64,000 bases of DNA from JACRIM01 sp038042195 (GCA_038042195.1 JBBTET010000010.1:62001-126000), one strand, 5' to 3'. Numbered from the stretch's first letter, positions 44,232-53,667 are shown. Numbers and translations are program-made. Notes: generated from the sequence alone by a model not told the origin.

Positions 44232-44261
44232 CCTCCGTCGGCGAAATCGAAAGACGCCACA

Positions 44262-44906
44262 ATGCCAACCGGCACCCATCACAAAATCGGCTGGGCCAAC
44301 CGCGTCACCCTTGGCCGCCTATTCCTCATCGCCCCCTTCGTCCTCTGCCTCCTCAATCAAAACGACCCCACCAAGCTCTGGCTCCGCTGGGCCGCCATCG
44401 CCATCTTCGCACTCATGGCCGCGAGTGACGCCATCGACGGCTACCTCGCCCGACGCCTCCACGACGAATCTCCCCTCGGCGCATTCCTCGATCCCCTCGC
44501 CGACAAGCTTCTCGTCACCTTCGCTGTCATCCTCCTCTGTTTCAACGGCGTCGCCGATCACAACTCTGCTGGCGCGCTGCACACGCTACGTCTCCCTAAC
44601 TGGGTCGTCGTCGCCGCCATCGCCAAAGACCTCATCGTCTCCCTCGGTTTCGTCGTCATCTATCTCTCCACAGGCACGCTCCTTCTCAAGCCGCGCTGGC
44701 TTGGGAAAACTTGCACCACCGTCGAACTCCTCCTCGTCCTCGCCATGCTGCTCTGGCCCAGCCTCCCCGCGCCGCTCGCCGACACCCCTCGCATCCTCTG
44801 GACCGCCACCACCGTCCTCGCCGCCCTTGCCGCCGTCGACTACATCCGCTCCGGCAACCACTATATAATCTCCACCAACGCCGCAAAGAAACAGAACGCA
44901 GAGTAA
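44262..44906 (+). CDS. CDP-alcohol phosphatidyltransferase (PgsA-like)
   Basis: 214 residues with about six helices. The complete family motif D-x2-D-G-x2-A-R-x8-G-x3-D-x3-D is in SDAIDGYLARRLHDESPLGAF, then LDPLADK (about 50-75), binding Mg and CDP-diacylglycerol. The N-terminus (KIGWANRVTLGRLFLIAP) resembles phosphatidylglycerophosphate synthase PgsA. It makes a phospholipid in the inner membrane. The start lies 30 bp after the GT4 stop and its own stop 3 bp before ribBA, so it may be part of a longer transcript. PgsA is the most likely subgroup; phosphatidylinositol-type synthases are an alternative. Confidence 0.88.
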   Translation: MPTGTHHKIGWANRVTLGRLFLIAPFVLCLLNQNDPTKLWLRWAAIAIFALMAASDAIDGYLARRLHDESPLGAFLDPLADKLLVTFAVILLCFNGVADHNSAGALHTLRLPNWVVVAAIAKDLIVSLGFVVIYLSTGTLLLKPRWLGKTCTTVELLLVLAMLLWPSLPAPLADTPRILWTATTVLAALAAVDYIRSGNHYIISTNAAKKQNAE

Positions 44907-44909
44907 CCC

Positions 44910-46169
44910 ATGCACGACACGAATCCGTCCGCCTTCGCCGCCATCCCCGACGCCCTCGCCGACCTCAAGGCCGGCAGGTTCATCATCCTCGTCGACGACG
45001 AAGACCGCGAAAACGAAGGCGACCTCGTCTGCGCAGCCGACCTCGTTACCCCAGACATGATCAACTTCATGATCCGTCAGGCCGCCGGCAAACTCTGCCT
45101 CGCCCTCGCCCCGCAAATCTGCGAACGGCTCCACCTCTACCCGCAAGCCAACGAAAACACCGCGTCGCACGGCACGGCATTCACCGTCTCCGTCGACGCC
45201 GACCCCCAGTTCGGCGTCACCAGCGGCGTCTCCGCGCAGGATCGCCACCGAACCATCCAACGCTGCATCGCCGCCGACGCCAAGCCCACCGACCTCCGAC
45301 GCCCCGGACACATCAGTCCCCTCAAAGCCAAGCAGGGCGGCGTCCTCGTCCGCGCCGGCCACACCGAGGCCAGCGTCGACCTCGCCCAACTCGCCGGCCT
45401 CAAACCCGCCGGCGTCATCATCGAGATATTGAAGGACACCGGCGAGATTGCTCTCCTCCCCGATCTCCTCAACTTCGCCAAGAAGCACGACCTGAAGATT
45501 TGCACCATCGCCTCTCTCGTCGAGTATCGCCTCCAACGTGAACGCTCCATCATCCGCGTCGAGTCCATCCCGCTGGAAAACAAGTTCGGCCGTTGGACGC
45601 TTCACGCCTTTGAGTCTGTCCTCGACAGCGAACCGCACGTCGCACTCTGCATGGGCGACGCACTCGGTCGACTCACCCCCGACGGCGACCCCGTGCAGAT
45701 CGACCACCCAGTCCTCGTCCGCGTCCACTCCCAATGCCTCACCGGGGACGTCTTCCACTCCCAACGCTGTGATTGCGGTGAACAGCTCGAACTCGCCATG
45801 CAAACCATCGCCGCCAATGGCGAAGGCGTCATCGTCTACTTGCGCCAGGAAGGCCGCGGCATCGGCCTCACCAACAAGCTCCACGCCTATCGCCTGCAAG
45901 ACCAGGGACTCGACACCGTCGAAGCCAATGAGAAGCTCGGCTTCCCCGCCGACAAACGCGACTACGGCATCGGTGCCCAAATCCTCCGCGACCTCGGCCT
46001 CCGTCAACTTTGCATCCTCACGAACAACCCCAAAAAAACCAGCCGTCTCCAGGTCTACGGCCTCGATGTCGTCGAACAGCGCCCCATCCAAATCCCGCCA
46101 AACCCCCACAACCGCCGCTACCTCGAAACCAAACGCGCCAAACTAGGCCACCTCCTCGACGAGCAGTAG
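44910..46169 (+). CDS. ribBA: Bifunctional riboflavin biosynthesis protein RibBA
   Basis: 419 residues. Residues about 10-210 are 3,4-dihydroxy-2-butanone-4-phosphate synthase (FIILVDDEDRENEGDLV, with the acidic metal-binding residues; SVDADPQFGVTSGVSAQDR; HISPLKAKQGGVLVRAGHTEA). Residues about 215-419 are GTP cyclohydrolase II, with zinc ligands Cys276, Cys287 and Cys289 in CLTGDVFHSQRCDCGEQLEL, and RQEGRGIGLTNKLHAYRLQD (active-site Arg). The two halves together supply both substrates of lumazine synthase in flavin synthesis. No FMN riboswitch is seen upstream; ribosome-binding site weak, probably coupled to the preceding gene (3-bp gap). Confidence 0.96.
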   Translation: MHDTNPSAFAAIPDALADLKAGRFIILVDDEDRENEGDLVCAADLVTPDMINFMIRQAAGKLCLALAPQICERLHLYPQANENTASHGTAFTVSVDADPQFGVTSGVSAQDRHRTIQRCIAADAKPTDLRRPGHISPLKAKQGGVLVRAGHTEASVDLAQLAGLKPAGVIIEILKDTGEIALLPDLLNFAKKHDLKICTIASLVEYRLQRERSIIRVESIPLENKFGRWTLHAFESVLDSEPHVALCMGDALGRLTPDGDPVQIDHPVLVRVHSQCLTGDVFHSQRCDCGEQLELAMQTIAANGEGVIVYLRQEGRGIGLTNKLHAYRLQDQGLDTVEANEKLGFPADKRDYGIGAQILRDLGLRQLCILTNNPKKTSRLQVYGLDVVEQRPIQIPPNPHNRRYLETKRAKLGHLLDEQ

Positions 46170-46186
46170 TGCCACACGTGTGGCAC
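46169..46186. repeat. Perfect 18-bp palindrome after ribBA
   Basis: GTGCCACACGTGTGGCAC starts at the last base of the ribBA stop codon. The half-site GTGCCAC also occurs in the repeats before nuoI. Confidence 0.75.
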
Positions 46187-46474
46187 ATGGTCTATGAGTG
46201 CATCCTAAGACCATGTGGGACCGGTCTCCTGACCGGTCAATTGAAAGGGTTTCGGGACGCACACAATGTGGCACCGACTATCAGTCGTTGCGACTTTCCA
46301 CGCGAGCCATCCCCCCCCCAACGGAAATGCACAAATCCGCCCGAAACGACCTCGTGGAGATTGCCTCTTGCACATCAGACCGTATTGTCCGATGATCCCG
46401 GCGTTCGGGAGCTGCCATTGCTTATCCCGCGAGGAAGTCCGATCAACCAGCCTCACCCATAGGTGAAACTTCGC
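46187..46474. other. Intergenic region before the radical SAM gene
   Basis: 288 bp. Contains the dyad GACCGGTC-TCCT-GACCGGTC (46219-46238), another palindrome of the arm-short loop-arm type, and no supported gene. Confidence 0.5.
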
Positions 46475-48292
46475 ATGACAAGAGTACTACTTTCAACAGT
46501 GTGTCGACCGTTCGGAGGACCGGGTGAGGGCAATTCAGTGGGAGCCGAGCTATTCAACGCCCAGGTGACGCGCGCCCAAGGACTGTTCAGCTTCCGGCAG
46601 GTGATTCGGTGCTGGGCCATCGATTACATCGCAGAGAACATCGCAGTGCCCACCGTAGCAATGCACTATCCATCCGAGCGCGAGTTCATCCGAGAGCTCA
46701 AAGCTCACCAGTACGACTATGTGGGGATCAATTTTGTCGTCGCCACCTTTCACAAGGTGCGCCGTATGGTGCCCTTGATCCGCAAACACGCCCCCCACGC
46801 CAAGGTCATTCTCGGCGGCTATGGCACCGTGCTGCCCGACGAACTGCTCGCCCCTTTTTCTGATCACATCTGCCGCGAGGAGGGGATCGGTTTCATGCGC
46901 CGCCTTCTCGACGAACCAGCCGATCAGCCCGTCTCCCATCCCTACGCGCCGATCCCCGCAGTCCGCGTCTTTTCCTATCAACCGCCGAACGTCGTCGGAC
47001 ATCTGACGGCCGGCCTGGGATGCCCGAATGGCTGCGACTTCTGTTGCACCTCCCATTTCTTCAAACGCGAATATGTGCCCTTCCTGAAGACGGGCAAGGA
47101 CATCTATGACGAACTGCGATCGATGCAGCGGCGAGCCGAAGAGCGAGGCGACGATCTTCGTGGTTTCATCTTCATCGACGAAGACTTCTTCCTCTTCAAG
47201 CAACGAGCACGCGACTTCCTGGATTGTGTTCGTGAAGGCGGCAAACCCCTGAGCCTCATGGGCTTCGGCAGCATCCGTGGACTCTCACAGTTCACGGCCG
47301 ATGAAATCGCCGAGATGGGCTTCGACACGATCTGGACCGGATTTGAAGGAGTCGAATCCGGATACGGAAAACTCAAAGGAAGGCCGACTGAGGAGATTTA
47401 CAGTTCGCTGAAGGCGAGGGGCGTCTCCATCCTCTCCTCGATGATCATCGGGTTTCCATATCAGGACCGGGAACAGATCCTCCAAGAGTTCGGCCGCCTC
47501 ATGCGCCTGTCGCCGGCGATGACTCAAATCCTGATCTATTTCGCCTTTCCCGGTACCCCGTTTCATTCACAGGTTCTGGCCGAGGATCGCTACCTGCCCG
47601 AATATCAGAAATCTCCCGACCTGCGCCGCTGGGACGGATTTGCGATGCACTTCAAACACCCGAATTTCACCGCGAGCGAACTCGAAGCCCTACAGAAGGA
47701 GCTGTTCCAACGCGAATTCGAAACGCTCGGCCCGTCCATCGTGCGCATGGTCCAGGCATGGTTCGACGGTTACAGAAATCTGCGCGACTCCTCGGTACCT
47801 CTGCTTCGCGCCCGTGCCGAACGGCTCTGGACAGGTATTCTGGAGGCCAGGCCGACGCTCATCCCCGCAATGCTTCTTGGCCCCACGCGCGAAACACGCG
47901 CAATGGCGAAGCGCCTCCATCGAGAAATTGGCAAGGAAACAAAATCCATCCCCCTCTCCATTCGGCTGCAAGGCGCGGGCCTGCTCGCATTGGCCGCGTG
48001 GACCTGGCTATCGCGCAACACCGGATTCCTTCAGCAACCCGCCCTGCTCCGCATCGAACATCGCATGAAACACGATACGCAACCGGCCGTACCTGTGTCG
48101 CGCCTCCAGGGCGGCTTTCATGCAAATCTAGCGTACGCCTTGACAGAAGACCTGGCTCATAAAGCCGCGATTCTGTTCCGCAGATTTTTCCCCAAACGCG
48201 ACGGCTTCTCCGCCTCGGTCATCACCCAGCGAGTCGCGTCCGCTGGGCGCGAGTTGATCCAAGTGTCAATCCAAAAGCCCCAAACGGAATAA
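46475..48292 (+). CDS. B12-binding-type radical SAM protein
   Basis: 605 residues from the ATG at 46475 (AGGTG 8 nt upstream); a GTG four codons earlier is possible. About 1-160 resembles a cobalamin-binding-type Rossmann domain (VGINFVVATFHKV, AKVILGGYGTVLPDELL), but the histidine ligand motif DxHxxG is not seen. The radical SAM cluster is CPNGCDFC near 183-190 (C-x3-C-x2-C), followed by FIFIDEDFFLFKQRARDF and TIWTGFEGVESGYGKL. The last 170 residues are a distinct helical domain of unknown type. Substrate unknown; related proteins methylate or rearrange lipids and pigments. It is bordered by ribBA and trpS, unrelated in pathway. Confidence 0.85.
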   Translation: MTRVLLSTVCRPFGGPGEGNSVGAELFNAQVTRAQGLFSFRQVIRCWAIDYIAENIAVPTVAMHYPSEREFIRELKAHQYDYVGINFVVATFHKVRRMVPLIRKHAPHAKVILGGYGTVLPDELLAPFSDHICREEGIGFMRRLLDEPADQPVSHPYAPIPAVRVFSYQPPNVVGHLTAGLGCPNGCDFCCTSHFFKREYVPFLKTGKDIYDELRSMQRRAEERGDDLRGFIFIDEDFFLFKQRARDFLDCVREGGKPLSLMGFGSIRGLSQFTADEIAEMGFDTIWTGFEGVESGYGKLKGRPTEEIYSSLKARGVSILSSMIIGFPYQDREQILQEFGRLMRLSPAMTQILIYFAFPGTPFHSQVLAEDRYLPEYQKSPDLRRWDGFAMHFKHPNFTASELEALQKELFQREFETLGPSIVRMVQAWFDGYRNLRDSSVPLLRARAERLWTGILEARPTLIPAMLLGPTRETRAMAKRLHREIGKETKSIPLSIRLQGAGLLALAAWTWLSRNTGFLQQPALLRIEHRMKHDTQPAVPVSRLQGGFHANLAYALTEDLAHKAAILFRRFFPKRDGFSASVITQRVASAGRELIQVSIQKPQTE

Positions 48293-48375
48293 TCCGGGCG
48301 ACAGCGCCCCGCGCCACAGCCGTCAGACCACCTGATTAGGATGCACACCTTACCCTCGCCGATTACCATGCCGCC

Positions 48376-49347
48376 ATGCGAATCCTCTCCGGCGTCCAAC
48401 CCTCCGGCAAACTCCACCTCGGCAATTACTTCGGGGCGATGAAGCAGCACATCGAGGCCCAGGAGCGCGAGGAATGCTTCATCTTCATCGCCAACTACCA
48501 CGCCCTGACCACCATCCAGGACGCCGACCTGCTCCGCAGCCACACGCGCGACGTGGCCCTCGATTATCTGGCGCTCGGCCTCGACCCCAACAAGGCCTGC
48601 CTCTTTCGCCAGAGCGACGTGCCCGAAGTCACCGAACTCGCGTGGATTCTCTCCACCGTCACCGGCAAGGGACTGCTCGAACGCGCCGTCAGCTTTAAGG
48701 ACAAAACCGCCAAGGGCCTTTCCGCATCGATGGGCCTCTTCTGCTACCCCATCCTGCAAGCCGCTGACATTCTCATCTATCACAGCGACGTGGTCCCCGT
48801 CGGCAAGGATCAGGTGCAGCACATCGAGATGACCGCTGACATGGCCGGCTATTTCAACAATACGTACAAGTGCGAGGTCTTCAAGCTGCCGCAAGCGCGC
48901 TTGAACGACGCCGCCATCGTCCCCGGCGTCGACGGCGAAAAGATGAGCAAGAGCTACGGCAACACCCTCGATCTCTTCGACGATGCCAAGGCCGCGAAGA
49001 AAAAGATCATGAGCATCAAGACCGACAGCACGCCGGTCGAAGAGCCGAAAGACCCCACCACATGCAACGTCTTCGCCCTGCTTAAACTATTCGCATCGAA
49101 GGGCGAAATCGCCGAGTGGGACGCCCGCTACCGCAAAGGCGGCATGGGCTATGGCGACGCCAAGAAGCGCCTCGCCGAGTTCTTCGAGGAAAAGTTCGGC
49201 CCCGCCCGCGAACGCCGAGTCGTGCTCGAAAAAGACACGTCCTTTGTCGAAGACGTTCTCGCCGCCGGTGGTCGTAAGGCTCGCACCGTGGCACAAGTCA
49301 CCATGGCGCAGGTTCGAGAGGCGTGCGGGATCGTCGTGAGTTTTTGA
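48376..49347 (+). CDS. trpS: Tryptophanyl-tRNA synthetase
   Basis: 323 residues, the usual bacterial length. Class I signatures: VQPSGKLHLGNYFGAM (HIGH-type) at residues 7-22 and GVDGEKMSKSYGNTLDLF (KMSKS) near 188-205. ILIYHSDVVPVGKDQVQHIEMTAD is the tryptophan/ATP pocket signature. It charges tRNA-Trp in the cytoplasm. No Trp-responsive leader is evident in the 83 bp after the radical SAM gene. Confidence 0.97.
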   Translation: MRILSGVQPSGKLHLGNYFGAMKQHIEAQEREECFIFIANYHALTTIQDADLLRSHTRDVALDYLALGLDPNKACLFRQSDVPEVTELAWILSTVTGKGLLERAVSFKDKTAKGLSASMGLFCYPILQAADILIYHSDVVPVGKDQVQHIEMTADMAGYFNNTYKCEVFKLPQARLNDAAIVPGVDGEKMSKSYGNTLDLFDDAKAAKKKIMSIKTDSTPVEEPKDPTTCNVFALLKLFASKGEIAEWDARYRKGGMGYGDAKKRLAEFFEEKFGPARERRVVLEKDTSFVEDVLAAGGRKARTVAQVTMAQVREACGIVVSF

Positions 49348-49552
49348 ATCAGGGTGCCTTCCAGTCGCCGCGCTCCTCTATTTGCTCCCAGATTATCAAA
49401 GCGGAAAACACGAAGGCACCTAAGACCTCGCCAAGGAGCTCATTGATCCCTTGCCCTATTATTGCGGTTATGCTTACTTTGGATTGGCGGGCCGTTCCCG
49501 CTCTATTTACCTTTTGGCCCATCCTTGAAGTGGACAAAAGGACAGTTGCAAC

Positions 49553-50467
49553 ATGAGCGAAATCAAGCTATTCAAACTGACTGGCGTCAAGGCGGTGGAA
49601 ATCACGGCCGAGGCGGGTGGTCTTGAGAAGTCTCTGCAGACGCTCATCGAGAAAAATCTTGAAACTATGCTCGGCGTACGTTTCGTGGCTTCGGAGTATT
49701 CCACAGGCAAGACTCACGCAGGTCGTATCGACACACTTGGGCTCGATGAGAACGGCTGCCCTGTTATTCTCGAATACAAACGGGCCGTTAGCGAAAATGT
49801 TATCAACCAAGGGCTGTACTACCTCGATTGGCTGCTGGACCACAAAGCAGAGTTCAAACTGCTCGTCCTCGATCTCTTTGGGAAACAGACCGCCGATGAC
49901 ATCGATTGGGCAGCCCCCCGACTGATATGTGTCGCCTCAGACTTCGCCAAGCATGACGATCATGCTGTTCGCCAGATCAACCGGAATATCGACCTTGTCC
50001 GATACAGCCGCTTCGGTCAAGAATTGCTCGCATTGGAACTGCTTACCAGTACTTCTGCAGATGCGATTGCTGTCGAGGATTCAGACTCCAAGCCCAAGTT
50101 TGGCAAGCAGTCCACCGACAAGTCGGTCGCTCAGGCAATCGCGGAATTGGACGAACGACTCAAGGATGTGTACTTGGAACTGCGAGCGTTCATATTGGCA
50201 CTTGGCGACGACGTAAATGAGAAGCCACTCAAACTCTATGTTGCCTTCCGGCGCATCAAGAACTTCGTCACTGTTTGCGTGCAAAAAAAGGGGTTGTACC
50301 TTTACCTCCATGTTGATCCTTCCACTTTTACAATAGAGGAGGGCTTCATGCGAGATGTTCGTGAGATCGGCCATTGGGGCACCGGCGATCTCGAATTATG
50401 GATCACAGACAGTGCCTCGCTCAGGAAGGCCCAACCGATAATCGTTCGAGCTTATGAGGGAAGCTAA
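49553..50467 (+). CDS. DUF5655 protein with an N-terminal nuclease-like domain
   Basis: 304 residues. N-terminal domain: LEKSLQTLIEKNLETMLGVRFVA, GRIDTLGLDENGCPVILEYKR (Asp60, Glu71, Lys73 in a PD-(D/E)xK pattern like NucS and related DNA nucleases). The C-terminal part (about 200-300; LRAFILALGDDVNEKPLKLYVAFRRIKNFVTV) fits DUF5655. Members are common, usually singletons, and nuclease activity is inferred, not known. AAAGGA lies about 10 nt before the ATG. The preceding 205 bp and following 141 bp hold no other gene. Confidence 0.8.
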   Translation: MSEIKLFKLTGVKAVEITAEAGGLEKSLQTLIEKNLETMLGVRFVASEYSTGKTHAGRIDTLGLDENGCPVILEYKRAVSENVINQGLYYLDWLLDHKAEFKLLVLDLFGKQTADDIDWAAPRLICVASDFAKHDDHAVRQINRNIDLVRYSRFGQELLALELLTSTSADAIAVEDSDSKPKFGKQSTDKSVAQAIAELDERLKDVYLELRAFILALGDDVNEKPLKLYVAFRRIKNFVTVCVQKKGLYLYLHVDPSTFTIEEGFMRDVREIGHWGTGDLELWITDSASLRKAQPIIVRAYEGS

Positions 50468-50608
50468 AAGTCCGACCAAAAGGGGCGCCACCCGGGCCAA
50501 TCACATCGAACCAATCAAGAACAAAGATACGCGCATGTCTATAGTCCGCACAGCGGACCATATATTCGGATTTGTCGATTCCGCCGTCCGCTGGTAAAAC
50601 CAACGCAA

Positions 50609-51565
50609 ATGCCTGACTACCGCGTCCAAACCGACATCTACAACGGCCCGATGGACCTCCTTCTCTACCTGATCCGTCGGGAAGAAGTGGACATCTACGA
50701 CATCCCCATCGCCCGAGTCACGCAGCAGTACCTGAGCTACGTCACCACGCTCAAATCCATCGATCCCAACATCGCCGGCGAGTTCCTTGTGCTCGCCGCG
50801 ACCCTGATGGAGATCAAGTCACGCATGCTCCTGCCGCGCCCGCCGGCCGAGACGGGTGAGGAGGAAGACCTCTCCGACCCGCGACTCGAACTCGTCCGCC
50901 AGTTGCTCGAATACAAGAAATACAAGGACGCCTCACTCGACCTTGCCGACGCCGCGCGCGAGGCGGCGATGCGCTGGCCGCGCCTGCCCGCGAAGTTGGA
51001 GAAGGAGTCGCCCGGTGTGGTCGACCTCGACGAAGTGCAAATCTGGGATCTCGTCGCCGTCTTCAACAAGCTGATGGCCGCCATCGGTGCCCGCTCCACT
51101 ACGCACGACGTGGTCTTCGACGACACGCCCATCGCCCTTCATGCCGCAGACATTCTCGACCGCCTCCAATCCGAGAACGGCGAGATGAGCTTCGAGGGTA
51201 TTTTCGCGGGGCGCACCAAGGTTGAAATGATCGGCCTGTTTCTCGCCCTGCTCGAATTGATGCGACAGCGTCGAGTGAAGGTCACGCAGGCCGGCCACTT
51301 CGGCATCATCCGAATCACGCTGCTCTCCGCCGAACCCATCGAGATCGGCGACGAGTGGATGCCTGCGATACAAGAGGCCGTACTCGGCACGGTAACCGAC
51401 GAAACGGTCAACGATTTTTCGCAATCAGTGCCGCCCCGCGCATCGCTCGACGCCGACGATGAAGACGAGGAATCCTTTGCAGAGCTTGACCAAATCAAGA
51501 CGGACGTAGACATCGACGCCATTTTGCACGACACCGCAATATCACCCGAGGAAAAAGCAGAATGA
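50609..51565 (+). CDS. scpA: Segregation and condensation protein A
   Basis: 318 residues. N-terminal kleisin signature YNGPMDLLLYLIRREEVDIYDIPI and EFLVLAATLMEIKSRMLLP; winged-helix C-terminal part FEGIFAGRTKVEMIGLFLALLELMRQRRVKV. The acidic tail (DADDEDEESFAELDQIKTD) extends the usual 250 residues. ScpA bridges the SMC dimer in chromosome condensation and segregation. scpB is not adjacent. Its stop overlaps the ridA start by 4 bp, so scpA, ridA and mtnA are probably one operon. Confidence 0.92.
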   Translation: MPDYRVQTDIYNGPMDLLLYLIRREEVDIYDIPIARVTQQYLSYVTTLKSIDPNIAGEFLVLAATLMEIKSRMLLPRPPAETGEEEDLSDPRLELVRQLLEYKKYKDASLDLADAAREAAMRWPRLPAKLEKESPGVVDLDEVQIWDLVAVFNKLMAAIGARSTTHDVVFDDTPIALHAADILDRLQSENGEMSFEGIFAGRTKVEMIGLFLALLELMRQRRVKVTQAGHFGIIRITLLSAEPIEIGDEWMPAIQEAVLGTVTDETVNDFSQSVPPRASLDADDEDEESFAELDQIKTDVDIDAILHDTAISPEEKAE

Positions 51566-52023
51566 AGCCCTCGCAGAAACTGACCGAACTGGGCATCACC
51601 CTCCCCGGCGTCACCGCCCCCATCGGCTCCTACGTCCCCGGCATCCGCACCGGCAACCTCATCCTCGTCAGTGGCCAACTCCCTTTCGTTGATGGCAAGC
51701 TGCTCGCCGAAGGAAAAGTCGGTGCCGATGTCACACCCGATCAAGCCGTCAAGGCCGCGCGACAGGCCGGCCTCAACGCCCTCGGCATCGCCGCCCACAC
51801 CGCCGGCGGCATCGATCACATCGCCCGCGTCATACGCCTCGCCGTCTTCGTGCAAAGCGCCCCCGGCTTCAGCGACCAACCCAAGATCGCCAACGGAGCC
51901 AGCGACCTCATGACCGAAATCTTCGGCGACGCCGGCAAACACGTCCGCGCCGCCGTTGGTGCCAATGAGTTGCCGCGCAACGCCTCGGTCGAGGTTGAGC
52001 TAATCGTGGAAGTGGGGACCTAA
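51562..52023 (+). CDS. ridA: RidA/YjgF-family enamine/imine deaminase
   Basis: 153 residues of the YjgF/RidA (UK114) family, in the longer atypical subgroup: LILVSGQLPFVDGKL, AARQAGLNALGIAAHTAGG, RLAVFVQSAPGFSDQPKIANGAS, and HVRAAVGANELPRNASVEVE with the conserved Arg near 128 that binds the substrate carboxylate. It hydrolyses reactive enamines released by PLP enzymes. The ATG overlaps scpA (ATGA). Next to mtnA, so it may protect the methionine-salvage or amino-acid pathways. Confidence 0.88.
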   Translation: MKPSQKLTELGITLPGVTAPIGSYVPGIRTGNLILVSGQLPFVDGKLLAEGKVGADVTPDQAVKAARQAGLNALGIAAHTAGGIDHIARVIRLAVFVQSAPGFSDQPKIANGASDLMTEIFGDAGKHVRAAVGANELPRNASVEVELIVEVGT

Positions 52024-52030
52024 TACTCGC

Positions 52031-53095
52031 ATGAAGCCGCACGAAACCCTTCGCCCCGTTTGGTGGAACGACGCCGTCGCGCCGGCCGGCGCGTTGGAAA
52101 TGATCGACCAGACCCGCCTTCCGACGGAAACCGTCACCAACACCTGCCGCACGCTCGACTCCGTCTGGCAGGCCATCAAACAACTACAGGTCCGCGGCGC
52201 GCCAGCTATCGGTGTCGCTGCCGCGTATGGTGTGATCGTCGGTCTGGATGAGGTGCCCCCCACCGATGCCACCTGGCTGGCTGTTCTCGCCAAAGTCTGC
52301 GACCATCTTGCGACGAGCCGGCCAACAGCCGTGAATCTCTTCTGGGCGCTCGGTCGCATGCGCGAGAAAGGCAAGTCGCTTGGCGCGATTCCATGGAGCA
52401 CCGCCCGCACCACTTTACTCAAAGAAGCCCACGCCATTCGCGATGAAGACGCCGCCATGTGCCGTGCCATCGGCAATCACGGTCAACACCTCATTGAAGA
52501 TCACTCCGGTGTTCTCACGCATTGCAACGCCGGCGCACTCGCCACCAGCGAATATGGCACGGCCCTCGCCGTCATGTATGCGGCCCACGAACGCGGCCGC
52601 AGGTTCCGAGTCTTTGCCGACGAGACACGACCGCTGCTCCAGGGTTCTCGGCTCACCGTCTGGGAACTTCAACGCGCCGGCATCGACGCCACGCTCATCT
52701 GCGACAACATGGCCGCCGTAGTCATGCGCGAGAAGATGGTTCGCGTCGTCATCACAGGGGCCGACCGCATCGCCGCCAATGGCGACGCCGCAAACAAGAT
52801 CGGCACCTATGGCGTCGCTGTATTGGCCCATGCCCACGGGGTGAAGTTCTACGTCGCCGCCCCCAGCACCACCTTTGATCTCACCATTCCCGATGGCTCA
52901 CACATCCCCATCGAAGAGCGACAGCCCGACGAAGTCCGCTCACTCGGTGGCCGCCAAACCGCCCCCGCCGACATCTCCGTCTTCAACCCGGCCTTTGACG
53001 TGACCCCCGCCCGACTCATTACCGGAATCATCACCGAGCGGGGAATTATCTCGCCCGTCACGGCCGAAAATGTGCAAAAAGTCCTTGCAAAATGA
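52031..53095 (+). CDS. mtnA: Methylthioribose-1-phosphate isomerase
   Basis: 354 residues. IKQLQVRGAPAIGVAAAYG, THCNAGALATSEYGTALAV with catalytic Cys near 165, and VITGADRIAANGDAANKIGTY with catalytic Asp near 245 are the MtnA signatures, distinguishing it from eIF2B-alpha relatives. It isomerises MTR-1-P to MTRu-1-P in the methionine salvage pathway. The start is 7 bp after ridA. Other salvage genes are absent here. Confidence 0.95.
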   Translation: MKPHETLRPVWWNDAVAPAGALEMIDQTRLPTETVTNTCRTLDSVWQAIKQLQVRGAPAIGVAAAYGVIVGLDEVPPTDATWLAVLAKVCDHLATSRPTAVNLFWALGRMREKGKSLGAIPWSTARTTLLKEAHAIRDEDAAMCRAIGNHGQHLIEDHSGVLTHCNAGALATSEYGTALAVMYAAHERGRRFRVFADETRPLLQGSRLTVWELQRAGIDATLICDNMAAVVMREKMVRVVITGADRIAANGDAANKIGTYGVAVLAHAHGVKFYVAAPSTTFDLTIPDGSHIPIEERQPDEVRSLGGRQTAPADISVFNPAFDVTPARLITGIITERGIISPVTAENVQKVLAK

Positions 53096-53192
53096 GCCTT
53101 TCGCAAAGGGGTTCTGCGTAAGTCCCTGCTCATACTCAAGCCGCCAGGCCCCATGTAGTCTCGCCCGCCGCCATATCATCATTGACTCGGAC

Positions 53193-53221
53193 TTGAAAGC
53201 CCGCAGCGGATGGAGTATTAT
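53193..53221 (+). promoter_or_regulatory. Promoter of the small secreted protein
   Basis: TTGAAA (53193-53198), 17-bp spacer, TATTAT (53216-53221), 85 bp before the ATG. Confidence 0.5.
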
Positions 53222-53306
53222 CCTAAGGGTTGGCGAACGTGCCAAAAGCCCGCCTCGCCGAAGCGCATTCCTGTTAGCCTGCCTGGGGAAGTTGAGGATC
53301 GACATC

Positions 53307-53585
53307 ATGAAGCGGCGTCGCAGATTAGTTAAGGTCGCAACGTTTCTCGCGCTCGGAGGTCTCGTCACCCAGGCCGGTGCCTGTTGGATCATTGGGGCGA
53401 ACACGCTCCTGCCCGGCGTCGCCCAGGGACTCGTCGATGCCAATGGACGATTCCTCGGATTGGTGAATGTCTGCGGCATACCGAACGTCCTACCGGTTGA
53501 TGTAAATGGCATCGCCGGGGAGTTACAGAATGGCCAGGACGATCTCGTCACCGTCTGCCCCGTGACAGTTGTCGTAGAACCATAA
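53307..53585 (+). CDS. Small exported protein, family unknown
   Basis: 92 residues: KRRRRLVKVATFLALGGLVTQAGAC forms a signal peptide, possibly a lipoprotein signal ending AGAC. The mature part of about 67 residues has two more cysteines (VNVCGIPNVLP, TVCPVTVVVEP). GAGGAT upstream supports the ATG at 53307. A second gene of the same architecture follows 83 bp downstream. Function unknown. Confidence 0.65.
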   Translation: MKRRRRLVKVATFLALGGLVTQAGACWIIGANTLLPGVAQGLVDANGRFLGLVNVCGIPNVLPVDVNGIAGELQNGQDDLVTVCPVTVVVEP

Positions 53586-53667
53586 CGACTATGGGCTGAG
53601 ATGAAATAGTGATAAGACAAAGTTCCTCGCCAAATAATGAAACGGCGAAGCCCTGAGGTACTTAATC

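Noticed and set aside
44586..46109. 507-codon open frame opposite ribBA, very rich in Gly/Glu/Val
   Set aside because: Shadow of strongly GC-biased third positions of ribBA; no motif.
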